Shown in pieces: positions 1 through 11,995 of a stretch of 64,000 nt of DNA. The position numbers were made by a program, and so were the translations under genes. Positions within the stretch are counted from its first letter, which is position 1, and each line of letters opens with the position of its first letter. Below the pieces are notes generated by a model, which saw only the letters and a program-made list of their open reading frames with translations, searched no databases and was not told the DNA's origin. The stretch is from Lagopus muta (Eukaryota > Chordata > Aves > Galliformes > Phasianidae). The stretch is from contig NC_064437.1 in assembly GCF_023343835.1 (NCBI RefSeq), positions 48,213,972 to 48,277,971 on the forward strand, written 5' to 3'.

Positions 1-2099
1 TTAGGGGATAGTCTCTAGGAGACTTGAACTCCCATACCAATGCCACTCTTACGTACTGGGTGCACAATTTTTGGTCTGAAATGTCAGCCCCAAGCCTCTG
101 AAGGATGCAAGTAATTCAAGGCATGATGCAGACACATGGACTAATTGAGATTTGGAACAGGAAGGGGTATTGGGAAAACAGAAGCACAGCTTGAACAAAT
201 CACACTTTCTTCCAAACTGACAGGAGCTCAGGTCCTCAGGGCTGACTGTTTTTGTCATCTTCTAGGAGGGCAGTCAGACATAAATCACAAACTATGATTT
301 TTTAATTTATTTTCTGCAGCTTAACATGACAGTTTTTTAGTAAACAACAAATTTTCTACTGATAATTTCTGGGAAACTCAGGGATGAGTCCTTTGAGTTC
401 AAATGTATGACACCAGAAGAATGAACAACTGCTTACAAGCTCAGTATTTTTTGCAGTGATTGGAATGGTGGAGATCGGAGTGGCCCTCTTGTTTACATGT
501 GGTCTGAGGAGAGGAGGTCACTGCACTGCATTGAACAAAACATCTCCATACTGCTGCTGTGTTCTCCCCAGCACGGGGATGTACTGAACTTACTGACCCT
601 GACCACTACAAGACTGAAGAGTCTTTAGAGTCAGCTCAGGCATTGGATACAGGGCAGAGGCTGAAGTAAAACATGCTGTGCCTTTGCTGCAGTCTCACTT
701 TTGCAGCTCACAGGTTAATACTATCTTCCCTGCAAGGGAGATACCTTCTACAAGCCACAAGAAAGTTGTGCAGTTTTGTCAACAGGTAGTGAACTTGCCA
801 GCAAAAGGAGATCCTTCAAGAGATCCTCAACACTAACAGACTCCATCATCTAGATGCTTGTGGCAGGCGCTACTTTTTCATGACAACACACTACATTAAC
901 AAATCAATGCTTATTTCCCATGAGTTTATGAAGTTAACAATAAAAAATCATGTTTTCACTCAGAAAAGCAGCACTTTGCTCAGTATGGAGGACACTCTTC
1001 CTTCAGACCTCCCTTCTGCCCAGCTTATAGTGATGAAAGCAGCTGTCCATGCTAGTATGACCCATGTCCCCGTGTTGCTCCCTGTACACTGTGCTGTCTG
1101 CATTTTAGCTAATCCTGTGCTCAGAGCAGAAGCACTGCTTGGGGTGCCCCACAGAACAGGGGTGCCCCTGTTGCCTCATCTCTGGCCTCTCGCTGGGGCC
1201 TCCAGCTGAGCACCACACACCACCCCTGGGGTGCCTCCGAGAAATGCTGGAGAAGCTGTGTGGAGACAGGAAGACTGAACCTCCTTCTCATGTGTTTCCT
1301 TACACACAACTATATAAATTAAATCTTAAGGGTAGGAAGATGGGAAAAAGAGCTCTCACTTTCCCTACTCACTGTTCAGTTCTTTCACTTTCTGACAGTG
1401 GCTTTACTAATCTCTGTTCGAACACTTAAAAACACTTCACCACCAAATGACTCCAAAACTGTTGCAAAACAGAGGTGCAAATGAAGCCATGCCAACCCAA
1501 TGTTTTCTTCATCTCTCCAGAAATCCCAGCAATAAGATTACTTTTGCCTGTGGCTGGCCACCGCTTGGGGATCCTGCAGTCATTCTTTGGGCTTCTAGGA
1601 CACATACACTCCAGGATGCTGGGAGAGCTGAACAACAGCTACCTTTCTCCAGAATCTAAGCCTTGGTGGGGGGGGTTAAGCATTCTTCAACTTGACATCA
1701 CAACTTGAACAGATTTCTGCGAGTTTTCCTCGGGATCAGGAACAGCACTGGTAGCTGCAGTCTACTTATTGCTACACACATACAGGTGTGAGACGAGCAG
1801 AGAGCTGCAGCACCTACAGCCTCCAGCCTGCACCCAGGCAGGGTCTTGGCTCTGGAGCACAGCAAGGTGCAGGGGGCAGCCCCTAAGCCCCAAGCACTCA
1901 GCTCCGCTAGCAGCATGGGCAGCGGGCAGGCTGGAGGAAGGCTGGCATACAGGCAACAGAAGGCAAGCACTAGGCTCGGGCATTTCTTACTGCTCATTTC
2001 TCACAGCCTGCATTGTGTTTTGCTTTGCTTATCTTGTGTTTATCTTGATTTTTTGTTCAACAAAATCGTGTTACTTAAACTGTGAATGAATAGAAAGAC
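1..2099. other. Non-coding stretch, no gene recognised
   Basis: Open frames here are short, overlap on both strands and match no family I know. No clear splice-bounded exon, RNA gene or repeat was seen. It probably lies between ANXA8 and the next gene downstream. Confidence 0.5.
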
Positions 2100-2129
2100 C
2101 CTGAGTCAATATTTGCATTTGGAAGGGAC

Positions 2130-2330
2130 TGGTAAGAACAGCTTAGGAATTGATTCCGCTTTATTAAAGCACCTGTTCACCCGGGGAACATTTTAGCAGC
2201 AATCAATATGTAATTAAATCTTTATTGATGTTTTACAATTGTTTTGTTTCCCAGTAATTACGTCGATAGAATGAGCTTCCCTCAGCGATTCCTCCTTTCC
2301 AGAACTACTCCCAGATCACCCGCATCTACG
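2130..2330. promoter_or_regulatory. Candidate enhancer-like AT-rich block
   Basis: Dense homeodomain-type cores (TTTATTAAAG, ATGTAATTAAATC, CAGTAATTACG) plus a CACCTG E-box in about 150 bases directly beside a CpG island. The order looks like a constrained regulatory element. Inferred from motif density only. Confidence 0.3.
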
Positions 2331-2359
2331 GGTTCCTCATCTCATCCCTCCTCCCCCTT

Positions 2360-2560
2360 CAGCTGCCGTTGAGAAGTGGGGACCACGATGACACGGAAGC
2401 ACCTCCCATCCTGGCTCACGAGGGCCGGCCGGGCGCTGGCCGCCTCCCCGCGGGCGACTCTCGGAGCGGCCTCAGGCCCGTGCTGCAGCGCGGCCGCCCC
2501 CCGCCAGGTGACGCTGCAAGCACGGCTATCCCCGCAGCCAGCAGAATCTAGGGGACGTAT
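2360..2560. promoter_or_regulatory. Compact CpG island
   Basis: About twenty CpG dinucleotides fall within about 165 bases of roughly 75% G+C, including a GCGGCCGC octamer at about 2489-2496, in a window that is otherwise CpG-poor. This is the only strong CpG island in the 64 kb and suggests a promoter or first exon for a transcript not otherwise visible. Direction unknown. Confidence 0.6.
2363..2507 (+). other. Possible exon inside the CpG island
   Basis: On the plus strand, a pyrimidine tract with acceptor (ctcctcccccttcag|) and a donor (CGCCAG|GTGACG) bound 145 bases. An ATG at 2388, with an in-frame stop upstream, opens exactly 40 codons to the donor (phase 0): MTRKHLPSWLTRAGRALAAS and twenty more. 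The peptide is rich in Arg and Ala, has no Asp or Glu, and so resembles a mitochondrial presequence. No downstream exon was identified and a chance pattern in GC-rich DNA is possible. Confidence 0.25.
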
Positions 2561-2699
2561 TTCAGCTGCCCTCAGCTCCCGGCTCTGCTCTCCTGTAAGC
2601 GGCCAGAGGTGCATTTGGAAGCGTAACTGGAAGTACAAAACCCTTTCCTCTAGCAGTCAGGGCCCAAGTGCTAGCAGAGCTTGCCCTAAAACTGTATGA

Positions 2700-3924
2700 A
2701 CTGTGCCCTTCTCCTACAAAGTGGCCCAAGGATTAAAAATAATCCAGGAGAGGTTAGGCAATACAAGATTGTAGTCCTAGCATTTACAATCAATCAGGAG
2801 CATCAGTGAATAACAGCAGCATAGTTAACTGCACTGAGGGGGAAAAAAAAACCCTGCACTATGAAACTACCAGGAAATTCAGAGATATTCATTGAAGGCA
2901 GTTTTCTCTTTCCCCAACATCTGTAAAAAACAACCAAAAACCTACTTACTCACCAGTAGCAACCAGGATGTTTATGACTCAGCCTGAGTGAATATTTTTT
3001 CAAGAAGAAAATCTTTTCCCTTTTCAACGTACGATATGCATTTGCATAAGACATTTCTGAAGGGAGGAAAGAGACTTTAGCAGAAAGAACATGTAATCAG
3101 CAACCAGGCCACTGAAAATTACACTGTGAAGTTTTGTACTTTGCTTAAAACTATTTATTAGAAGTCATTTTTGTACTAGCCAAGACAACGTATTTACCAA
3201 AAATACTTTTTTCTCCCCCAACCACAAAGATATGCATAATCCCCATTTAAAAGAAAAAGCTATCCCTCTAAACACCACCTTATTACTCATAACAAAATTT
3301 TCCTCAGCCCAGCTTCTTTATGGCCAGCCCTGGACAGACACCAGAGCAGCATCACACAAGGCAGAGTCAGGGGGTTCACTGAAGAAATCTGTCTCTGTGC
3401 CAGAGCTGCTTGTTCAGGCAGGACGTGGAAAGCGGATAAAAGAAACACAAGACCAAGTGTAGCAAGTCACATAGGTGCTACTTGAAAGCCTTGATTCTGC
3501 TATGCCTCAGGATGTCTGGGTGGTACTTTAAGGAACATGTCCATCAGCTTATGGTTGGTATCTGACCTAAAGGTTGCTTAAACCTCATCTTGTGTTGAAT
3601 GTGTGCATCAGATTTGACAGGTGAAGGAGTCCAGGACAAAGCACCTGGAGCAGGATGCTCCTAGGGTCATTTACTTGTGTATCTGGTCCTCATACTCCAA
3701 AGACTAAGTGAGGAAACCTTCCTTGCTATTCAGACTGGAACAACACATTTTAGTTCAGGTGAGAAACCAGGATAAATGCCAGGAACAAGCACTTAAAAGA
3801 TCAGAAACTTCTTCCCTTCACAACATGTTAAAAGAAAAGGGAAGCTGCACAGATTGAAATAGAAGCTGAAGAAAAACCAAACATAATTGGAAGAGTTTCT
3901 AAAACTGATAGCAAAGTGAACAGA
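2700..3924. other. Non-coding 3' flank of ANXA8
   Basis: AT-rich unique sequence with no supported gene. Holds the canonical AATAAA (3159-3154, minus strand) that would serve a longer ANXA8 transcript. Confidence 0.45.
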
Positions 3925-4093
3925 TTTTAATGTGTACTGAGCAACCATGCTCTCGGGGAGCTTTGGATATCTTCAGTTTGATCATTTTCTCCAACTTGTA
4001 TCAATGCAAAGATTTTCTACATGTAAATGAAGAGGTGCCTGAAAATGTAATTTTCTCTTTGTATCCATTTCAATATCTTCTTCCTCGATCTTG
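3925..4093 (-). other. Candidate ANXA8 3'UTR with poly(A) signal
   Basis: The first poly(A)-signal-like hexamer after the stop on the coding strand is ATTAAA at 3930-3925, followed by a T/G-rich stretch near 3880. The first canonical AATAAA is at 3159-3154, which would make the 3'UTR about 940 bases. Which one is used cannot be told from sequence. Confidence 0.35.
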
Positions 4094-4150
4094 TCAGTCA
4101 CTGCCACAGAGATTCAGCAAGGCTGTCTTGTAATCACCACTGGTGTCATC
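4094..4150 (-). CDS. ANXA8: ANXA8 exon 12 and stop codon
   Basis: Acceptor ctcctgccag|GATGAC, preceded on the coding strand by a run of 16 or more T. Encodes [18 protein letters not shown] and then TGA at 4096-4094. This is the standard annexin C-terminus with the DTSGDY calcium-cap motif. Confidence 0.96.
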   Translation of the reverse strand, partial: DDTSGDYKTALLNLCGSD

Positions 4151-4338
4151 CTGGCAGGAGAAAAAAAAAAAAAAAAGGTAGGTATGAAAGCCCCCCTGTT
4201 CAAGCTGACTGCTGCCTTTATCAGTGGATGGAATATGCCCCCAACAAGAAAAATACTTTGGAAAGAAAAAACAGACTTTCAGACAACTGAAACCATCAGA
4301 AGTGAACAGAGAAATGAAGTCTGTAGCTTCTGCCTGGG

Positions 4339-4369
<31 letters not shown>

Positions 4370-5243
4370 CCAAAACATTTATCAAGTATTTTATTTGGAA
4401 TCCTGGTGATCAGTTGATGAGGGTTCCATTCCACAGATCAGGAGAGAAATCAAGACTTGTGTTCAGGGTATTCATATAGTGTTCTCTCCCTTACAGAAAG
4501 GGAAAAGGCAGTTAGCCCTGCGAAAGGACATTTTTAAGAAAGCCACAGGTATGGTCACTTTGTTCTAATGTACTGCAGAGCACGTCCTGAGGTAAAAATT
4601 TTTCTCCCTTTGAATATTTTGTGATGACAGGTGTAAAGCCATTTCAGCTTCTCAGGAGGAATGAGTCTCCCATACAGACCATTGAAAACTGATCATTAAT
4701 CAATGTGACAGACACTGACAGTGTCAATTAGAGGAAAGGATCTTCATTATAGAATGAGACTTCCCATAGGGACTGATAAGGATAGGGCTCTTGTGCCATT
4801 TGCACTAGGGGAAAGAAATGCCCCAGAGTCCTTATCCAGCAAATGATAAAACCCAACATTTCAGCCCTAGTAGAAAACATGGTTTTTCACCAAGGAAGGG
4901 TCATTCACTAAGAACCAAACTCCAGAAGACAGTAAGCTCTAACAAAGTTTAGTTTATAAACTTATCTTACCACAACATGGACCAAGTCTGCATGTAATGG
5001 TAAACAATAAAAACAACAACAACAAAAAAGTCACAACTGCTTTGACTTACATCACACTAGCTTAAGATAGTTAAGGACAGCAGAGAGGCAAAAATGGCAT
5101 AGCAGCATGGGAAAGGTATAAAGAGGAAGATGAATTTAGGATTCATTTAGGAGACAATAAAATGCACATAAAAGGCCTAGAACAGTCTCCTCTCGGGTTT
5201 GGTTTTGCCCAACTTACCCACAGAGCACACAGTCTGACTCAAT

Positions 5244-5309
<66 letters not shown>

Positions 5310-8300
5310 TGTATAAATGAGATAATTTCTAACAAACCTAATGAAGAAGATCTGTGAACTTCACAGAAATATTTTTTACTGAAAAAACTATCATCCCATA
5401 GTATTGGGCAGGTTAGGAGTGCACACAACAACTAAGAACCATCATATCAAGATGTTGCTTACCACAATCATGCTGGAGAGAGGCTGTCCTGCAATTCGCT
5501 TGAATTCATCCTTGATAAGATTTAAGTCAACTTCATTTCGAGAAACAATCACCCTTATGAGGGTCCCATCATCAGTGCCAGCCCCCTGGAATAAAAGATA
5601 CATAAGTCTGCAGCGTTAGTAAGCATTCCAGGGATAAGCTCTTGCAGACTGTTCTGAGGCTTTGTCCACAATTTTTTTTCATGTTACGAAGGTGAGACTG
5701 GGATCCTCACAAACTCCTAAGCCAGAAAAGATTGATTTCCTTCGTATCTCAAGCTTGAAGTGTACTTTTCCACCCAAGATACATGAAGGAATTCTGCTAT
5801 CATTGCAAAGAAAATCTCTTAAATTTGTTGGACTTCCCCACAGCGTTGGCTCTTCTAAATGGCATTGGCAGGAGCCAAGTTGCAGTTGAGTCTGCTATGA
5901 CAGAAAAAAAAGTTTGTTGCAATAAAATGTCTTACCTTTAAAGCATGGTACAGCCTCTCTGCAAAGTACTGACGGATGTTCCTTGTGCATCTCACTAGTC
6001 ACATAAAAAGGCTCAGTAAGAATCAATGGTAATTGTAGTCCAAAGCAGCAAATTCAACACCATTTCCAGTCATTCAGCCTGCCCTAGGAAATGAGCTAAG
6101 GACCCTTTATTTCCCACTAGAAATCTTTATAAAGTATATCCACCTAATACTGTCAGTGCTGCAGGAGGAAAGACAACAAACTTGGACTAAAGAAAGGGAA
6201 AGAGGGCACTTACCAATAGCCAGCATAGCATCCTCTAGTGAGCCTTTAGTTTCACTCTTGATACTGTCTTCTATGCTTTTACCAGCAAGTTTCTGGTATT
6301 CTTCAAACACTGTTTAAAACACAAAGGACTTTGAATTTCCACCAAACAACTGCTCAGACATTTTATGTCCAATATTCAGAGGTATTGCTTGTGTGGTGAT
6401 ACGATGTTGTGCTCAGGAACATGATTTAACAGAGTGTTGTTAGGGTAGTATGGTTAGGTTGTGATTGGACTCAATGATCTTTAAGGACTTTCCCAACCTA
6501 AGCAATTCTATGGTTCTATGAAATCAGAAATCCCTCTGAAATGGACATTTGAACCAGTTTTAGTCAGCATTAGACAAGCCCAGAAGGAAATTAAATTCAT
6601 TTCCTTGATGATTGAGTAGGCCTCAAAGGTTGGCTGCATCTGAACCAACTGTTGCAAATCAGTTCTTAAAGGCAAGCACAGTCAAAGACCAGAAGACACC
6701 TCCTTGTTTTCAGAGCTGTTGGGAAATTGTTTGAAAACACAAGAGGGAGCTGGTCTCCAGGGGCTAGAAGACTGTCTCAGAAGACTTCAGCTTGAGAATG
6801 CTCAGGCATCAACAGATGAATTTATCAATTGAGCTCTAATAAATTTAAACAGTAGTTGAAGTGCTTAGGTTCAGCATAAATAACAAAATCCAAGTCAAAG
6901 CCTTGGACTGACTCAGAAGTCTTGAGATGATGAGACAAAGTCTCTTCTTCTTGAGGCAATGCAGAGCTGAGATTCCCCTTAGCTGGAGCGGGATTAGTAA
7001 ATTTCCTCCTAAGTAACATCTGATGGTCTCAGAAGAATCCAGGTGAGAGCTGCAAGAAGCACCCTGTGGCTCTACAGCACTGTACAATAACAGGCCTTAT
7101 CATTGACTTTTTTTTTATCCCCAGAGGAACTCAAGTCCAAGGAATCATGAGAGCATGTTCCTACCTGGTCAGAAAGGGACTCTCTCCTTGGGCTTATAAA
7201 AATAACTTTATCATCTAGCCATTGCTAATGTATCAGGACTCCTATACAAACATTCTGAATATCAGGGGCACTAAGTCTTCATAAGCCCTCACAGAAGCTG
7301 CTGACAGCCTTTAGGCACTGATTAGCCAAGGATTTGTGGACAGATTAAAGTGATTATTTCTGACTACCCAGGTTTTGACATCTATAGCTCTGCCTCTTGT
7401 TTTTGGCAAGAATTTTTTTCTGTTTTAGAAGCTCGGCATCATGGCCTGCTTCATACCTTTCAGCAAGTGTGTAGCACTCCTCTTGCACAGAATGGTGATG
7501 AACTGTATCTCATCAGTGCCCTTTATCTTCTCCCCAGCAGAAAAGAGAGCCTGTGATTTAACACACTATCATTACTTTTTCTGTGCATGCAGCTGGTAAA
7601 GGAATAGAGTTTGACTGAAGATATTGCTTTGGTAACGCAGCTTGAAGTAACCTAAAATATTATATGAACTGGATTCTCCTGGAGCAGTCGACTGTAGACC
7701 CTTGGCTGTGCCTTCTAGCGAAAGCAGTTGCTGTCTCCATCCTTCCTGCGGCAATTAGAGCAGCCAACAACGCTACTGAAATTTCTTCCCTGCCCTTCAG
7801 CATCCCACTCCACAATGCCCATGTTTCCACATATCAAAAGTAACTGAGCCTGAGACCATTTTTCATCTCTCCTCTTAGGGTCAGAAAGGCTCAGGCAAAT
7901 CTGAAGAAACTGAAGCTGCTGGTTTTTCAGGACAATCCCTCTTCCCAGATACTATTGCTCCAACCCCATGCTAATCAGAACTCTGTCACCTCTGAGATTC
8001 AGGACAGGTGAGATGCAAGCATATCACTGATGATGGGCATTTGAGTGTACCTCTGCATCCTGGCGAGCCAATGCTGTATCCACATAGAGAGAGGCATTGT
8101 CCCTCTCACCCTATGGGAAGAAAGCAGGTAATTCATGAGAGCAAGTAGTTATCTTCCATGCAATGAAGATAGATTAAATACTAGACAGATTATTTTTTCC
8201 TCAGCTATTTTCACAGAGCACTTATTTGTTAATATTTCAGTCAATATGATTGACTGAATATGATATGACTCTTGACTAAAAAATAAGCAACTTCTTGGTT

Positions 8301-11300
8301 TTACTTAGTATTACTAAGTTATTCTGATGCTGGGTAGGAAAATTTAGAAAATTTAATAGGATGAATGCATCCAAATATGCTCTCAGTATTGAGGAATAGT
8401 GATGAATTGTAAGGAGAACTGTTTTTCTGTAGTTGCTTTTTTTATGTATAGATATGTGAAGTCACTTTAAATTATAGTGACTTAATGCATATGTAAAAGT
8501 GAGGTGTTTCTCTGCAGCAGAGCTGACTGTTCTCAGTTCTTAGCCTTTGCTGCTAAGGAAGAGCTCCCTGCCTCAGTCACACTGAAGCTGAAAACACAGA
8601 GAACCAGTCCAAGTGACAGTATGTCCCCATAGTTTGTGATGGTCATGACTGCATTGTCCACTCTATTGCATATCTTCTCCAAGAAGGTAGAGAAAAGTGT
8701 GAACATCCTTTTTTATAACATCACCTGAAGAAGGCAAACTAGAATCTGTTTGAAGTAGCCACTTGTTTCCGATGCTATGTCTTGTTCCAGATCAGAACCG
8801 TATTCTATGCAAGGAAAAGAGAAAGACAATGGAAGTGATTATTTGAGTGTTACATAAGTATCTACAACAGCCTCACACTAGTCAAGAAAGTTGCTGGTGG
8901 AAAACGCAGACCGAGATCAGCATATACCCTCAGCAACACCCAGACAGGCATTCCCAGCACAGTACACCATTGCCTCCAGTAACAAAGGTGTAAACTCATA
9001 ACTGATGCTAGGCATATACTTTAAGAGTTACAAGCATTTGATAGATTTCCACCTACAGCCCATCTGAGAGAGAGAAAAAAAAAACACTAGAGGATAGCTT
9101 AGTTTTATTTGCATCCTAACAACGTTGGGCTTGGCCTCACAAAAAAAAAAAAAAAAAAAAAAAAAAGTAATTTGCTGTCCTCTTCCTCTGACTGAAAGAA
9201 GGGGAGTTTCAGATTCACTCAGCTTAGCCACACTCTGTTTGTCAGGCTGAAGGCAGTCAGGTTGTACCTTCTTGCTCTTAAAATCCTGTCTTCCTGCTGA
9301 CATTGCTAGCTGGTAGCATCCCTGCTGCTACGCAATCAGGCAGCACATTGCTCTGACCACATAAATGAGAGCCTCAAGCACTTTACCTTCTTTGTATGCC
9401 TTGATAATCTCTTTGATCTGCGCCTTTGTTCGTGATGCCAGGATCTCAATGATAACATCTTCACTTGTTCCCACACCCTTTAGTGGAAAACACAGTGGAG
9501 AAAAAGGTAGAGAAAGATGGTCAAATGAGGAGTCTGATGGCAGCAAAATGTCAGGCTGTGCGCTGAGCTGTTAGAAACTGCCAGCATGAAAGTTGGAGAC
9601 AAAGCATATTTGGCTTGGATGCAGAACCATTTACATCAGTTTGTGAAGGATGATTTCATGTAACCTCGTCCTTCTGTAGCACATTTATGGATCTGGACCT
9701 TTAATAATGAACCATATTAGAGGGATGTGGGTATACCAATGTTTGTCTGCTGAGTCTATCCTTATACCACAAAAAGATACTGTGCCAATGGGTAAGATCC
9801 CAAGAAATCTCATTTTCTTCGAAGAAATCAATTTGATTTCTTAAAGTTTTATCTCCTCAGTTGGGGGTATCATGGCAGTAGCTTAGGCCCCCAGGTCACT
9901 GTCTCTGTTCACAAGAATCACACTGCAGAAAGTAGGAGATGTTTAGCTGGAATCTGATCTATGGATATTCATCTGTTGCCAAAGGAGAATTTGGCTCTTC
10001 TGCTGTCTTACCCACTCTGAAACATATACGCTCAGAAACTCACATACATCCCAAAATAGTTCAGCAGTATTTTGAATGTACACTGATAGTACAACAAAGT
10101 ATTTCTCAAAGGGTACTGTTGATAATGAACTTAATCACCTACTAGTCTAGTTACTATCATTTGCATTAATAAACACAGTTACAGGAGGTTAGTACTTGAT
10201 ATACACTACCAAAGTACCAGAATGCAATTGTCTTACCTTCATGGCATCATACAGCTCCTTGGCTTCATATTTGTATGGGGGGTACATGAGAGCTACAATG
10301 AGCCTCTCAAAATCACCACTCAGTTCAGATCTCAGGCTGTCAATCAGATCCTGTTGAACAGACAAGAATCACATTATGAGCCTCAAAAGATCTCTACTGC
10401 CTAGTGCTGTTTCCATCCCCATGACCTACATCCGTGAAGCTGAATGACATCATTGTTTATAGTTTGAGAAGAAATCTTGAGGCTGGAAAGGGCACCTAAC
10501 TACAAAATGAATTTTGCCTAGGTCCATCCGCATAGAATAGAATCATAGAATCGCTCGGGTTGGAAAAGATCTTAAAGACCATTGAGTCCAACCACAACCT
10601 AACCATACTAGCCTAACTCTAACAACCCTCCACTAAATCATATCCCTGAGCACCACATCCAAATGGTTTTTAAACACATCCAGGGATGGTTACTAAACTA
10701 CCTCCCTGGGGAGCCTATTCCAGTGCTTAACAACCCTTTCCGTAAAGAAGTGTTTCCTGATATAATTCACAGCTGATAGAAATCACATTTCTTGCTACTC
10801 CACTGCTCTAACTTCTTCCAGATATAATTAATTCAGCATCAGAGGAGGAAAGAAAGAACTTCCTCTAACCTGTTTTAGGCAGGGAGCAGAAGAGGCAACT
10901 GAAGGCCTTGAACTGAGGAAGGGACATAGACAATATCCAAAGCCTGCACATGCACCCAGGACTTCTATAGAATCTAGCACACAGCCCGTTTAAGGACAGG
11001 CTTCAAATCTTCCTGCTGTTATAATATAGGTTGACTTATTCTGTTTTAAAGGGTACATAGGAGACAAGCATTCTATTCCTTGTCCTGTACTCAACCCTGT
11101 ACATGTTTACTTCCTTCTCTTAGATCACTGCAAGGCAGTTCCTTTTGCAACAAGGTCACTGGTGATTTCCATTTCTATACTGATCCAATAGCCTATATTA
11201 TTCTTTCCAAAAACATTCCCTTCCCCCACTCCTTCAGATGCAACTCTCACACAATTGGCTCCATAGTGGGAAGAGCTTGCAGCACAAAAATTTTCCTCCA

Positions 11301-11938
11301 CAAATATTTTATCAAAGATGGAAAGACAGCCACACAAAAACAGGGGTGTCAATAATTGCAGTATGTTTTCATTTTTAGAACTTTCAAATAAATGTAATGA
11401 AATAAGTATTTAAATTGAACTTCCTTCATCATTTAAAAGAGCCCCAAACCAACCCAACATTCTACTCAAAAGGCAATTTAGAAAAGTATAAATTTTTGTG
11501 ATGGGTTCAAAACCAAAAGAATTTACAATATAAGTCAAAATAGTTTGTTTTTTTCTTTTCACCCCAAAGAATATTCCATTCAAAATATCTTTCATGAGAA
11601 GATCAGAATCTTTGGGGGGAAAACAGTTTATCCCACCAAAAATAAATTTCACTTATTCACCTCAGGCCTTATATTAAACATTATCCTATTTGAAAAAGAT
11701 CTGTACGTTGTTTACACCATGCCTGCAAGATGAACTGTACACTCATTTACTACATCCCACACACAATGAAACAGTGACTGAATACAGCTTTGTTTTGGAA
11801 GCACCTTTCCAAACTGTGCTTTGAAGGATTTGGCAATCTCTTGCCGCTGCTTGTTGCTCCTCTTGGTTAGGACTTCAATTATAGCTTGTTCATCAGTCCC
11901 TATGGAGAGCAACAATAAGTCATAAACACAGTGCACAA

Positions 11939-11995
<57 letters not shown>

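Larger units (their letters stand above)
4151..5462 (-). other. ANXA8 intron 11
   Basis: 1.3 kb non-coding. Holds two long poly(A) runs on the plus strand (4159-4176 and 4339-4368) and a TA dinucleotide repeat at 5248-5310. The first run serves as the pyrimidine tract of the exon 12 acceptor. Confidence 0.85.

Noticed and set aside
4091-4417. Lys-rich plus-strand frames
   Set aside because: Produced by poly(A) runs antisense to ANXA8 exon 12 and intron 11.
5246-5431. Open frame with an Ile-Tyr repeat
   Set aside because: Translation of the TA microsatellite, not a gene.
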